DNA of 64,000 bases from Oceanobacillus chungangensis (GCF_003369565.1 NZ_PIOD01000011.1:1-64000); one strand, 5' to 3'; positions 41,399 to 50,203 are shown, counted from the first letter of the stretch. The notes: a model not told the origin generated them from the sequence alone. Program-made: numbers and translations.

Positions 41399-41833
41399 GC
41401 ACTCTCCTCCCACTGCTATATGAATATGTCATTAAATATAAAAACATATTCCAACAAAATTTGCATACTGAACAAAAATAAACTCTTAGATTAGTAGACT
41501 AATTCATGTTCCTTTTCAACAGTATCCCTGTGTGACATTATTTTTTTCGCACCCCTGCAATCGGTTGAAATTATTGATGTTCATACTATTAGACATACCA
41601 AAACTAAATAGTTCATCTTTTGCATTATGCATTTCCCCTTCATTTTAAATCCTTCTAAAATATTCCAGTATTTACCTTAGCACATTTACATAATAATTAA
41701 AATATAATTTCTGGTATTATCTTTAGTTCAAAACTTTTTAGGTTTCAATAACTCCATCGAGATAAAATACTCTCCAATGGTTGTTTATCTTTAAGCATCT
41801 TCGCACGAGATGTAGAGAGGGAGTTGCATTTTT

Positions 41834-41984
41834 ATGGTGCAGGATGAATTCATTGCATGGATATCTGTAATAGGTACCTTTAGTTTTCCCTATAGCTATA
41901 ACTCTATATCAGTCTATTAGTTTCGAACGTAAATTAGATAAATTAGAATCCGTTATATTGCAGCTGTCCGAAGTCACTAAATAA
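41834..41984 (+). pseudogene. frameshifted small membrane/coiled-coil protein
   Basis: ATG with GAGGGAG gives MVQDEFIAWISVIGT; one extra T then shifts the frame, and the other frame continues LVFPIAITLYQSISFERKLD then KLESVILQLSEVTK. Corrected, it is a ~50-residue one-helix protein with a coiled-coil tail. The rest of 41,414-42,000 shows no gene. Confidence 0.5.
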
Positions 41985-42004
41985 CTAGTAAGAATAACCA
42001 CTGG

Positions 42005-42245
42005 ATTGGATAGGGAAAAATCGGAGGAGGGACGATTGAAGCCTTATTGGACAAGGAATTGAGGGAATGTTGGACAACTCATAGAAAAAAACTGAACCCT
42101 TATGGATTCTGTCCGATTTTTTACTGATTTTTGAGAGGATAAACCTATTGGATTAATGGTGGAAACCACCGGAATATTTGCCCGCTGTTCTATCCCGTTT
42201 CGTCAGATACTAACTTTTATAGTATGGAGAAAAAACTACAGGAAA
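42005..42245. repeat. dispersed intergenic repeat, copy 2
   Basis: Aligns in the same orientation with 38,690-38,930. Contains several TTGGACAA/TTGGAT-type words. Two copies bracket the lipoprotein-YkyA-deacetylase block. Confidence 0.55.
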
Positions 42246-42324
42246 AGACTAAGAGTTTCAGAATTAACCCTTTAAACGTATTGAAGGATGGACCAGGTAT
42301 GCGCATTCTGTTCAAAAAATTCAC

Positions 42325-42389
42325 TAATGAAAAGGACGATCAATTTGATGATCGCCTGTTAAACTCTTGCACCCGTTACTTGAAAAAGA
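42325..42389 (-). repeat. attC-like site 38 (right half and loop)
   Basis: Loop AAGGACGATCAATTTGATGA, right half CTTGCACCCGTTACTTGAAA; left half absent. Confidence 0.75.
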
Positions 42390-42395
42390 ATGTTC

Positions 42396-42755
42396 TTAGA
42401 TAATCCCTAATTCTTTTTGAATCTTATGTTTATAATCAATATACCCCTGGTCAAAATTCGGATTTTCGTTTTCAAATTTGCTCATTTTGTAATCCCATTG
42501 TTTTATTTCATAACTGAAGATACCATTTTTAACAGTAGGGTCATTTTCAGCAAATTTAATGACATCTTCTTCCTTTTCTGCATCAATAACTATGGCTCCT
42601 CCAGTTGAACCACCAAAAGGTCCAGCTAAAACTATATTTCCTCTATTATATTCAGTTTGAACATAAACAGCATGTTCGGGCATGAACGGTTGATTATGTA
42701 AGACTACACCATCTTTCCAATTTATTGATGGAGTTAACAATATCAAGTATCGCAT
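42396..42755 (-). CDS. YciI family protein
   Basis: About 119 residues: RYLILLTPSINW, HAVYVQTEYNRGNIVLAGPF, GGAIVIDAEKEEDVIKFAEN, DPTVKNGIFSYEIKQW. YciI proteins are small ferredoxin-like folds, some with dehydrochlorinase or muconolactone isomerase-like activity; role here unknown. Start at the ATG with GGGAG eight bases before. Confidence 0.8.
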   Translation of the reverse strand: MRYLILLTPSINWKDGVVLHNQPFMPEHAVYVQTEYNRGNIVLAGPFGGSTGGAIVIDAEKEEDVIKFAENDPTVKNGIFSYEIKQWDYKMSKFENENPNFDQGYIDYKHKIQKELGII

Positions 42756-42784
42756 AGACATTTCTCCCTTATTTTAATATTTAA

Positions 42785-42825
42785 TTTTCTTCTTGAAGTA
42801 TTGCACCAGTTAGTTGAAGAATAAC
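42785..42825 (-). repeat. attC-like right half-site 39
   Basis: TTGAAGTATTGCACCAGTTA then GTTGAAGAATA. No left half; only about 30 bp separate it from the YciI start. Confidence 0.75.
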
Positions 42826-42835
42826 CTTATTTCTA

Positions 42836-43298
42836 TCAATCAACAAGGATATTTCCAACATATTGTGCCATTCCACTATCTGTATCAATTGTTACATCAA
42901 TAACATAATTACCGGCTTCTGATGGATAATTAAAATCTAAACTCTTTTCATCTATCTCTATTGTTGTACTTTGACCGTCTTTCCAAAGCAAAACAGTTAC
43001 ATCTTCTAGTAAAAAATGTTGATTATCAAATTGAATACTATCATTTCCACCTACTTTAACGGCTGATTGTTCCTGTTCATTCGCTAATTCAAAAATGTCG
43101 TTTGTGCTAACCGTTCCATCTTCTGAAGTATCCCCCTTAGTATTCCAATTGATATTTGCTTCTTCTAACTCGATTTCACTGTAAGAAAGTGATACAGTTG
43201 GGGGTGTATAATCGTAGTCTTCCCCTATAAAATTACATCCTGTTAATAACACAATACTAAATAATCCTACGAAAAATTACGAAAAATATTTCATTCAT
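42836..43298 (-). pseudogene. lipoprotein broken by a 10-bp duplication
   Basis: GAGGAGGAT precedes ATG giving MNEIFFV, and a tandem TACGAAAAAT (43,268-43,287) shifts the frame within the signal peptide. The remainder reads LLTGCNFIGEDYDYTPPTVS to GMAQYVGNILVD. The mature domain is related to the C-terminal half of the protein at 47,460. Without the extra 10 bp it is a normal lipoprotein gene. Confidence 0.75.
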
Positions 43299-43338
43299 AT
43301 CCTCCTCATTACCATTATTTTACCATCTCTTTCTTTAT

Positions 43339-43425
43339 CTCTTGTAAAACAATCCTGTCCCTTTTAGTTAAAAAAGACCACCATATTGACGATCGCTCTT
43401 CTATGCTAAAGCACCAGATAGTATA
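43339..43425 (-). repeat. attC-like site 40 (complete)
   Basis: Left half AAAACAATCCTGTCCCTTTT, loop GACCACCATATTGACGATC, right half AAGCACCAGATAGTATATTA. Confidence 0.85.
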
Positions 43426-43471
43426 TTAGACTGTATTACCTTATTTTTTCATTAAAATATGAACTTCTTGA

Positions 43472-43895
43472 TTATGATATGATTTTGATATGCTGACACC
43501 GTTTGGAGAGAATTCTTATGAACTCCTCTCTATCAAAAGGAGAAATGAGTACAGAATTGTATTGACCGTATACAATCTCAAGCCTTTTTAAAGATAACGC
43601 AGGACTTGATAATGGGTTCTTTGTTTTTTTACAGATGTTATAGTGTCTAATCGAATATTTCTTTTAAAAGGATCAAACTTGATAATTAAGTTGTTATCTT
43701 CTATGACATAAAAGGTAGTTAACCACATCCATAAAACAAAAATTGGTAAAATAATTGAAAGAGAAAATGTAATTATAAATCCCAAAATATCCAGTGTTTT
43801 ATCAATAATGCATAAACACCACTTCCTAGAATAAAAATTATAGCTACCCAGACGATAGTGGATAACCACCAATCTTTTCGTGACTTAAATTTCAA
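43472..43895 (-). pseudogene. PH-domain (YyaB-like) membrane protein, frameshifted
   Basis: TTG at 43,895 with GGGAGGTG gives KFKSRKDWWLSTIVWVAIIF; a frame change near 43,800 leads to FSLSIILPIFVLWMWLTTFY then VIEDNNLIIKFDPFKRNIRL, and a second near 43,615 to TKNPLSSPALSLKRLEIVYG, ending KRCQHIKIIS. At least two indels, so inactive. Confidence 0.7.
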
Positions 43896-44495
43896 TAAGT
43901 TCACCTCCCAAGAATTCGAAAAGATACATGTCCTTATATTGCGATCTAACTCTTCCCACTCTTTTCGTAAAATCCCCATTTTAATTGCATCAAAATATTC
44001 ACCATCTACTATTCTTGCTTGTCTTATTCTTGCTTCTTCTTTCATTCCTATTTTTTCAGCTACCTTCATCATTCTTACATTCCCTGACCAAGTTGACATC
44101 CCTAGTCGATGTAAATCAGTAGAGCTGAATAGAAAATCGATCCAAAGTTTATAAGCCTCCATTCCATAACCACCATTCCAATAATCTTTATCATAAATAA
44201 CAATACCAGTTTCTAACCAATTAGTGTTTTTATCTACCCAATAAGAACCTACTGTTCCAATTAATTTTCCCTCAACAAAAATGATTAGTGTATTAGGAGT
44301 GTTCGGAGCAATTTCATAATCTTGCTCCCATTTTTTTTGAAATTCTTCTATTGTCATTTTAGATTCAGGTATGTAAGGACCATTCCATTTCTTCGCTTCT
44401 TGTTCCTTTTCTTCATATTTCCAATAATATATTTCATCAATATCTTGTTGAGTAGCTTCTTTTAATTCAATTCTTTGTCCAACAATTTTAATCAT
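43773..44495 (-). CDS. GNAT acetyltransferase, running into the next gene
   Basis: The first ~178 residues form a GNAT domain of the RimJ/RimL type: RIELKEATQQDIDEIYYWKY, IGTVGSYWVD, VIYDKDYWNGGYGMEAYKLW, RLGMSTWSGNVRMMKVAEKI. No stop follows EWEELD; the frame continues through the ribosome site and start of the PH-domain gene to 43,773. The tail is therefore an accidental fusion. A 19-bp-spaced MerR-type promoter lies upstream. Confidence 0.8.
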   Translation of the reverse strand: MIKIVGQRIELKEATQQDIDEIYYWKYEEKEQEAKKWNGPYIPESKMTIEEFQKKWEQDYEIAPNTPNTLIIFVEGKLIGTVGSYWVDKNTNWLETGIVIYDKDYWNGGYGMEAYKLWIDFLFSSTDLHRLGMSTWSGNVRMMKVAEKIGMKEEARIRQARIVDGEYFDAIKMGILRKEWEELDRNIRTCIFSNSWEVNLLKFKSRKDWWLSTIVWVAIIFILGSGVYALLIKHWIFWDL

Positions 44496-44564
44496 AAAAT
44501 GTAAATTTCCTCCTTAATATCTGTCCAAACCATATTTAACTCCCCTCGTAATGAATTTATCTAA

Positions 44565-44595
44565 TCTGTAAACCATTACGTAACGGAAAGGTCAA
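44565..44595 (-). promoter_or_regulatory. MerR-type promoter with 19-bp spacer
   Basis: Minus strand: -35 TTGACC (44,595-44,590), 19-bp spacer holding CCGTTACGTAATGG, -10 TACAGA (44,570-44,565). The long spacer and central dyad are typical of promoters activated by MerR-family regulators. It precedes the GNAT gene; no merR gene is in the window. Confidence 0.6.
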
Positions 44596-44631
44596 GTAAA
44601 ACAAATATATTACAAATGATTTACTCCTCCT

Positions 44632-44704
44632 TCCGCAAATAAAAGGCGACCAAATTGTATGATCATCTTGTTTAACTCTTGCACCAGCTAGTTTAAGTAC
44701 AATC
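44632..44704 (-). repeat. attC-like site 41 (right half and loop)
   Basis: Loop AAGGCGACCAAATTGTATGA, right half CTTGCACCAGCTAGTTTAAG with the extended flank. 44,705-44,868 contains no recognisable gene. Confidence 0.7.
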
Positions 44705-44868
44705 CTTCTCAATCATAAGCACACCTTGAAACAAATTGCATTACAATATTAACGGACTCATTAACTTATGCAATCTTATTTGTAATTTTGGTGAATCGAT
44801 TCTGGTTAGATTGGAAGAAAGCGAATAAGTTAGCATTAATGTCAGTCCAACCAACAGGAAACGCCCAT

Positions 44869-45534
44869 TTACCAACCACTATTTGAGGAATTCGTTAAAT
44901 GATATAAATCACTTACTTCATGTGCAAAAAAGTTAGGCTCTTCTTTCAGTAATTGTTCCTTTGTATGACTCCCCCAATTGACTGCAACTGTTCTACACCC
45001 AGCAGCTTTTCCCATTTGTATATCGAAAATAGCATCACCAATCATCGTACATTCGCTCACATTTAACGAATAACGTTCTATAATCTTGTAGATGCCGTCT
45101 GGATGTGGTTTATAATGTGCCACTTGGTCTGAACCAATCCAATCTGTTAAATAGTGATCTAATTGTAGCTTTTGTAAATTACGGTACAAGACATCTGTTT
45201 TTTTACTCGAAAGAACAAACAATAAAATACCTTGCAATTGAAACGTTTTTAACACTTCTGAAATATGTGGGAAGGAGGTAATCGTTTTTTCCTCATAACG
45301 TTTATATGCTTGTCGAAAACAGCTTAATAGCTCCGTAAATTGTGTATCATCTAATATATGATTTGTCATTTCATGAAATGACTTCTCAATAGGAATTCCC
45401 ATATAATAATCAATCATTTCCTTTGAGGGAATCGGTAAATTGCATTCCTCAAATGCCTTCTGTGTTGCCAATAATCCACATTCTCCAGAGTCAGCTAATG
45501 TACCATCAAAATCAAAAATTACTGCTTTCATCAT
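44869..45534 (-). CDS. HAD-superfamily phosphatase (phosphoglycolate phosphatase-like)
   Basis: 221 residues. Motif I VIFDFDGTLADSG with the nucleophile Asp, motif II VLSSKK, motif III Lys in HYKPHPDGI, motif IV TMIGDAIFDIQMG. Hydrolyses a small phosphate ester. Two ATGs in tandem follow AGGAGTGAG; start 7 bp after the Crp/Fnr gene, so the two are co-transcribed. Confidence 0.85.
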   Translation of the reverse strand: MMKAVIFDFDGTLADSGECGLLATQKAFEECNLPIPSKEMIDYYMGIPIEKSFHEMTNHILDDTQFTELLSCFRQAYKRYEEKTITSFPHISEVLKTFQLQGILLFVLSSKKTDVLYRNLQKLQLDHYLTDWIGSDQVAHYKPHPDGIYKIIERYSLNVSECTMIGDAIFDIQMGKAAGCRTVAVNWGSHTKEQLLKEEPNFFAHEVSDLYHLTNSSNSGW

Positions 45535-45541
45535 CTCACTC

Positions 45542-46255
45542 CTATTGTATTTCATATATATTCTGTTTTGCATGCTGTAATAATTGCTTGGAGTCTATGA
45601 TAACAATGAACCCCGGAATTCGTTTTAAGATTCCATCCCTCTCAAGTGATTGAATACATCTATTTTGGTGCCTTACAGTAATTCCAATAAATTCAGCAAT
45701 GGCCTTCAACTCACTCTTTGGTATAGAAGGTTTGATAAAAGCTCCATATTCATCGTGGGAAATAGAAGCTAAATAGCTAGCCAACCTTATATCTGCCTCA
45801 TGCAACAAATGAAAAGATAATGTAGTTGATTTCGTGAAAAATTTACGACTAATAGATTGAAGTAATATTTCATTAAAGACTGCATCTTCTCTCCACCTTC
45901 GTGCGACCTCAATCGATAAAACACCGATATGGACCGGTGTCACTGCTTCAACCGTATGCAGTGTATCAACATTTTGTACAAGCTCAATATCACCAAAGAG
46001 TTCAAGTGGTTTGTTAAAAGTCACAATCAATTCTTTGCCTTCATCAGAAGTCATATAAACTTTTACCTTTCCCTTTACTAAAAAAGACAGAAAGGTTAAT
46101 GGAAACCCTTGCTCATATATACATTCTCCAGGAGAAAAAGATCGCCATTCTAGTATATCCGTGGCAATATGATACTTTTCCTTTACTTGCTTTTTATATT
46201 GTGCCATTACACTTTCAACGTTCAAAAGATCCAATGATACTAACTCCTTTTTCAA
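45542..46255 (-). CDS. Crp/Fnr-family regulator (YeiL-like)
   Basis: 237 residues. Cyclic-nucleotide-binding-like beta-roll (SFSPGECIYEQGFPLTFLSF, LVKGKVKVYMTSDEGKELIV) and C-terminal winged HTH (PKSELKAIAEFIGITVRHQN, RCIQSLERDGILKRIPGF). The cAMP-binding residues are not conserved, and no FNR-type N-terminal Cys cluster is present, so the ligand is unknown. It probably controls the downstream HAD gene and itself. Confidence 0.85.
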   Translation of the reverse strand: MKKELVSLDLLNVESVMAQYKKQVKEKYHIATDILEWRSFSPGECIYEQGFPLTFLSFLVKGKVKVYMTSDEGKELIVTFNKPLELFGDIELVQNVDTLHTVEAVTPVHIGVLSIEVARRWREDAVFNEILLQSISRKFFTKSTTLSFHLLHEADIRLASYLASISHDEYGAFIKPSIPKSELKAIAEFIGITVRHQNRCIQSLERDGILKRIPGFIVIIDSKQLLQHAKQNIYEIQ

Positions 46256-46282
46256 TATACTTTAATTTACATACTTCATAAA

Positions 46283-46294
46283 GGACATATGTCC
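46283..46294. promoter_or_regulatory. perfect palindrome upstream of the Crp/Fnr gene
   Basis: GGACATATGTCC, 28 bp before the start; suitable for a dimeric regulator, possibly self-binding. Confidence 0.45.
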
Positions 46295-46374
46295 ATAATG
46301 TAACAAAAAAAGCAATCTGTCGAATGATAAAGAGTTCCGTTTTGAGGAGGTGCATAATGATTAAATGACACGCT

Positions 46375-46406
46375 AAAAAGCATACGAAATTGAAGTATGC
46401 CTTTTT
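46375..46406. terminator. bidirectional terminator
   Basis: AAAAAGCATAC / GTATGCCTTTTT with flanking A and T runs, upstream of the Crp/Fnr gene. The remainder of 46,260-46,520 has no gene. Confidence 0.7.
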
Positions 46407-46525
46407 GTTGTTATATCAATGTTTAGTAACACCCCAATATTTTAAAGATTTTATCTATGATAATAGTTATTGTACAACAAAAAATTCGTTGTCAATTGAG
46501 ATATCAATTTGAAGGGGTCGCAACA

Positions 46526-46619
46526 GACATAATTAGTTAAAAAAGGACCTTCCTTGAGTTCCTCTTTATATTCTTTATTAAACTAAAGCACCCGTTACAT
46601 GAAGTACAACTCTTCACAA
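46526..46619 (-). repeat. attC-like site 42
   Basis: Left half diverged (CAGACATAATTAGTTAAAAA), loop AGGACCTTCC, right half AAGCACCCGTTACATGAAGT with the CTCTTCACAA extension. Confidence 0.75.
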
Positions 46620-46638
46620 ACTTCTCATTAAAAATCTG

Positions 46639-46980
46639 TTAAGATAATTCTCCTACCCACCTCTCAAACCATTCGATGGGAAGTTTTACTTTAGAAAAAT
46701 CCATATGTTGTAGTTCTTTTAGTGTGTAAGTGTTTGTTAAATATAAATCCCACTGTGTAGAAATATCCTCTAATACGTCGTATAATTTTTCGCCATCTAG
46801 TTCAGTCTCATCTGTATAATGCTTATCACACCAATTACAAATTTGTTGATGAGTAAATTGACTTGTTCCATTTACGACACTCTTTAACAGTTCAACTAAG
46901 TTTTCCTTACTTAACATCCAATCAATTTCAATAAAATTTGATTCTATCCAACTGCCTTCATACTTGTTCCTGCCCACCAA
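46639..46980 (-). CDS. hypothetical protein, 113 aa
   Basis: Soluble and helical: FIEIDWMLSKENLVELLKSV, ICNWCDKHYTDE, YDVLEDISTQWDLYLTNTYT, LPIEWFERWVGEL. Resembles uncharacterised small accessory proteins; no family named. Stop about 20 bp from site 42, start 57 bp from site 43. Confidence 0.65.
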   Translation of the reverse strand: MVGRNKYEGSWIESNFIEIDWMLSKENLVELLKSVVNGTSQFTHQQICNWCDKHYTDETELDGEKLYDVLEDISTQWDLYLTNTYTLKELQHMDFSKVKLPIEWFERWVGELS

Positions 46981-47036
46981 TTTACACCTCGATATGTTAA
47001 TATGATTGTTATTTAATTCAACGAAACTTAATTGGA

Positions 47037-47111
47037 TTCCTTCTTCAACTATCTTGCATCATTAGCACAAGAACCGACTGTTGAATTCTTGCACCAGTTA
47101 GTTGAATAAGA
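47037..47111 (-). repeat. attC-like site 43 (complete)
   Basis: Left half TTCAACTATCTTGCATCATT, right half CTTGCACCAGTTAGTTGAA then TAAG; short loop. Confidence 0.85.
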
Positions 47112-47131
47112 AACTTAATCATATATGCAAT

Positions 47132-47371
47132 CTATTCTGATTCCGGTTTCCAGTTCGGGTCTTTAATGTCTTCTTGATTTGGTTTTCTTACAAACTTAAT
47201 AAAATTTTGTTGTGCTTGTCTTAACGATGGAACATTAGCTCCACCCTCATAATTGGGATCATTATACTGAACATCATCATCTTCCCAAAAACAAATACCA
47301 CATATATTGTATGTTCCTGGAGGTTCTTCATCTAATGTTAAATATCCACAGCAAAGGCAAGTATATTTCAT
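47132..47371 (-). CDS. CPCC-type cysteine-rich protein, 79 aa
   Basis: YTCLCCGYLTLDEEPPGTYN then ICGICFWEDDDVQ: two Cys pairs forming a zinc knuckle, and a conserved PNYEGGANVPSLRQAQQNF. The CPCC family usually has CPCC in the first pair; here it is CLCC. Role unknown, often near toxin-immunity genes. Confidence 0.85.
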   Translation of the reverse strand: MKYTCLCCGYLTLDEEPPGTYNICGICFWEDDDVQYNDPNYEGGANVPSLRQAQQNFIKFVRKPNQEDIKDPNWKPESE

Positions 47372-47397
47372 CTAATCACCTCAATAGAGTTATATTT

Positions 47398-47432
47398 TTC
47401 TTCTTCATCACACGCACCCATTAGCACAATAT
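47398..47432 (-). repeat. attC-like right half-site 44
   Basis: TCACACGCACCCATTAGCAC then AATATAG, with no left half. Confidence 0.65.
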
Positions 47433-47459
47433 AGAGAATTAAGTTTTCACTAAATCAGG

Positions 47460-48197
47460 TTAATGAATAATAACATTGCCTACATATTGAGCTTTTCCAG
47501 CCGAATTGACATATTCAACTACTAAAACATAATTCCCTGTGTTTTGTGGAAAACGAAATTCTCTTGATTCATCCTATTCAAGCTCGATTCGTTCGTTATC
47601 TTTTAACAAGGAAACTGTTATCTTTGAATCAGCCCAAATATCTCCTCCACCACCATTCTCTACGTTCTCTGTAAGATCCAATAATACCTTTCTACCTGAA
47701 GAGACATCTATTGTATTCAATGATGATGCATATTCTTTAATATCTTCTATTGTCCGTTGTACACCCATACTAGCTGAATTCCAACTGATATTTGCCTCAG
47801 TAAGACGAACCTGGGAATCATCAATATATAAGATGGCAATTGGAACTCCTCCATCATAATCTTCACCAATCGTATCTTTAACTTGGCCAGTATTTTCATC
47901 TGAATAAATGACGTTAGCCAGAACTGGCATGACTACGCCCAAGAGAAACAAAGCAATGACAACGTAAAGGATGGTTCCAGCTAATAGCACAATCCATTTT
48001 CTTTTCTTGTAGGATTGGTACCAGTAATTAACTCCCCAGATTAGCAGCATTGTAATAATATAACCGAATATGAGACCGTAAGGATGCGGGCCTGGGCTGA
48101 TTATCACTGAGAAAAATGCGATAAAACCGATAAAACCGAGTAAGAGCCAATTGACAACATGCACGGCAATTTCATAAATAGTATCATTGTTTTTCAT
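47460..48197 (-). pseudogene. four-helix membrane protein with in-frame amber
   Basis: The frame opens with membrane helices (WLLLGFIGFIAFFSVIISPG, YIITMLLIWGVNYWY, ILYVVIALFLLGVVMPVLAN), then an outside domain (LTEANISWNSASMGVQRTIE to RIELE) and a TAG at 47,574. In the same frame it continues DESREFRFPQNTGNYVLVVE to QYVGNVIIH and a TAA at 47,460, parallel to the end of the 42,836 protein. The TAG is thus an internal nonsense mutation. Confidence 0.75.
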
Positions 48198-48258
48198 TAA
48201 ATCTCCACCCCGGTCATTTATAGTTCACAATCACATTTTATTTTTCTCTTTCCCGTCC

Positions 48259-48330
48259 CACTAATCTTCGACTACCATCCCTTTAACAATATAGTCATCT
48301 TTGAGTATAGCACCAGTTAGTTGAATAAGG
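48259..48330 (-). repeat. attC-like site 45
   Basis: Left half CGACTACCATCCCTTTAACA, right half TAGCACCAGTTAGTTGAATA. The TAA of the Nudix gene is formed by the GTTAGT core itself. Confidence 0.8.
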
Positions 48331-48778
48331 ATTTTGAATGGTTTATCTTCGTTATGTAGTTAATAAGGAAATCTCTATCTTCGGCGAAGGTTAATTCTAA
48401 ACTTTTTATTTCCTCCAAAGTTTTCCAAGCTATATCATAAATAAGATTATCAGGATCTTGGATATATCTTTTTCCACTCACTATCTTTACTAAAAAATAA
48501 TGGGCTTCAACAGAAATATTAAGATATCCATAAGTCATTCTTTTAACCTTAATTTCTTCAACAATTTCGCCTGTATATCCCGTTTCTTCTTCAATTTCTC
48601 TAATACAACATTCTTCAAATGTCTCATCGTGTTCTCTTCCTCCCGATGGAATAGACCACGTTTTTTTCTCTTCTGGTTTCCCTTGCAAGACCATTAACAA
48701 ATGACCATTTTCGTTAATACAAACACCTGATGAACCAAACCATTTTTGCAAGTTATATTCCCCTTTGTAAGAAATCAT
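48317..48778 (-). CDS. Nudix hydrolase
   Basis: 153 residues. Nudix box GGREHDETFEECCIREIEEE then TGYTG, with all catalytic Glu and the Arg. VCINENGHLLMVLQGKPEEK resembles NTP-type MutT relatives. Its stop codon (48,317-48,319) overlaps the core of site 45, so cassette recombination there would alter the gene end. Confidence 0.88.
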   Translation of the reverse strand: MISYKGEYNLQKWFGSSGVCINENGHLLMVLQGKPEEKKTWSIPSGGREHDETFEECCIREIEEETGYTGEIVEEIKVKRMTYGYLNISVEAHYFLVKIVSGKRYIQDPDNLIYDIAWKTLEEIKSLELTFAEDRDFLINYITKINHSKSLFN

Positions 48779-48812
48779 TTTCCTAATAATATTCTGTCTT
48801 AACCATTGAAGT

Positions 48813-48902
48813 TTCTTCTTTTACTAAACTGCCCCTAGAGTAAAGAAGACTGCAATATTTACGATTACCTTGTTGTGCTAAAGCACCAGTTAGTTTAATA
48901 AG
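48813..48902 (-). repeat. attC-like site 46 (complete)
   Basis: Left half TTTACTAAACTGCCCCTAGA, loop GACTGCAATATTTACGATT, right half AAGCACCAGTTAGTTTAATA. Confidence 0.85.
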
Positions 48903-49004
48903 AGATTTACTTAGCTTTTTCATTATTTATTAACACTCTCCAAGTTCTTACTTTACTTGGGAGTTTACGATTTAACACGATTTCATTGTTTTGTCCTTAG
49001 TCCT

Positions 49005-49489
49005 TTAATTCATTAAGTTAAAATAATAACTGAAGAACTGATAGAAAAATAAACCCAGTATAAAGATAAAAAATATATATGATACACCTATTGTGACTCT
49101 ATATACTTTAGAACCCTTATACTTAATAACAAATTCCTCGATAAAAAAATATATAAAGATAACTATAACAGCAAAGAAACTCATCCCAAATAATCCAATA
49201 AAGAAAATAAGACTAAATAATGTTGCGAAGAGCATATAAAAAATAAATTTATATGTCCAGTTATTTCCAGGTATCTTATTAATCAATAATTGAATAAGTA
49301 GTGAAATTGGATAGAAAAAAAAAAGATACCTAAAAAAATTAGATAAGCCACTATTAAAAAGCTACCAGTTACACTTTCAGTTGATTGAAAATCTGTATTA
49401 AAAATCCCAAAATAAGTTACTGTATAGAATACAATAAAACAGGAAATCCAATATGTTATTATAGATGCGTTAAATTTATATTTTAACAA
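49005..49489 (-). pseudogene. membrane protein with frameshift in a poly-A/T tract
   Basis: The first frame MLKYKFNASIITYWISCFIV to LIFLGIFFF meets a run of ten T (plus-strand A at 49,315-49,324), after which it stops at FHYLFNY. One base fewer or more joins it to YPISLLIQLLINKIPGNNWT and a further ~90 residues of membrane helices. About 160 residues with five helices if repaired. Broken, phase-variable or a sequencing slip. Confidence 0.6.
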
Positions 49490-49573
49490 TAACTCACCTC
49501 CAAAAGCAGCGTAATTTTAAGCTCTTGTTTATGAACCAAGATTCAATTTTCTTTTCTACTTCAGTAGATACAA

Positions 49574-49726
49574 CTCTTCCCCTAACCTGCCCCATTAGCT
49601 CAATATCTCTATACCTGAATAATACCATAATATTCCAAACAATTTATTGAATTTTCCAGAGAAAAAAAGCGATCAAATTCTATGATCACCTTGTTTAACA
49701 ATAGCACCAGTTAGTTGAACAAGACA
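49574..49726 (-). repeat. attC-like site 47 (long form)
   Basis: Left half TCCCCTAACCTGCCCCATTA, loop ACATAATATTCC... with GCGATCA...TGATCACC, right half TAGCACCAGTTAGTTGAACA. The next stop codon starts at once. Confidence 0.85.
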
Positions 49727-50158
49727 CTAATTCAGATTGGTTTTTATGTCATTTTTATAAACGTCTACTTTGTTCGCTGAAAATTTCAAAGATCGTGTTT
49801 TCCCATTGATTGTAAGACCAATATTAATGGATAAAGGCAAATCAATTTTTTTAATCATATCTTCTAGGGCATAGTATTCATCCTGTTTATCGTTATAAAA
49901 AACAACAGAACTAATTGATACCTCGTTGTCTTCTATACCTAGGTTACACATCATAGGATATTTATCTCCATTATTTGTGGTTAATTCTCCCAATACAATT
50001 GAACCGTTTAGCTCTTCCCTAAAGTTCGTTGTTTCAGATGGTCTTACCCACGTCTCGTCTTGTTCTTGATTTTCTTCTCCATCTATTGCCCATTCCCATA
50101 TAGGATTTTCCTTTAAGTCCTCAATGGTTAATTCATCAACTGGTTTGCTTTTACTCAT
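49727..50158 (-). CDS. hypothetical protein, ~143 aa
   Basis: MSKSKPVDELTIEDLKENPI, then WEWAIDGEENQEQDETWVRP, and a beta-rich C-terminal part (FYNDKQDEYYALEDMIKKID). The WEWAxDxE...DETWVRP pattern occurs in uncharacterised small proteins of several bacteria. ATG at 50,158 has GAGGGGATG upstream. Cytoplasmic. Confidence 0.7.
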   Translation of the reverse strand: MSKSKPVDELTIEDLKENPIWEWAIDGEENQEQDETWVRPSETTNFREELNGSIVLGELTTNNGDKYPMMCNLGIEDNEVSISSVVFYNDKQDEYYALEDMIKKIDLPLSINIGLTINGKTRSLKFSANKVDVYKNDIKTNLN

Positions 50159-50203
50159 AAATTCATCCCCTCTCAATACGAATATTACCACTAAAAATCG
50201 AAT

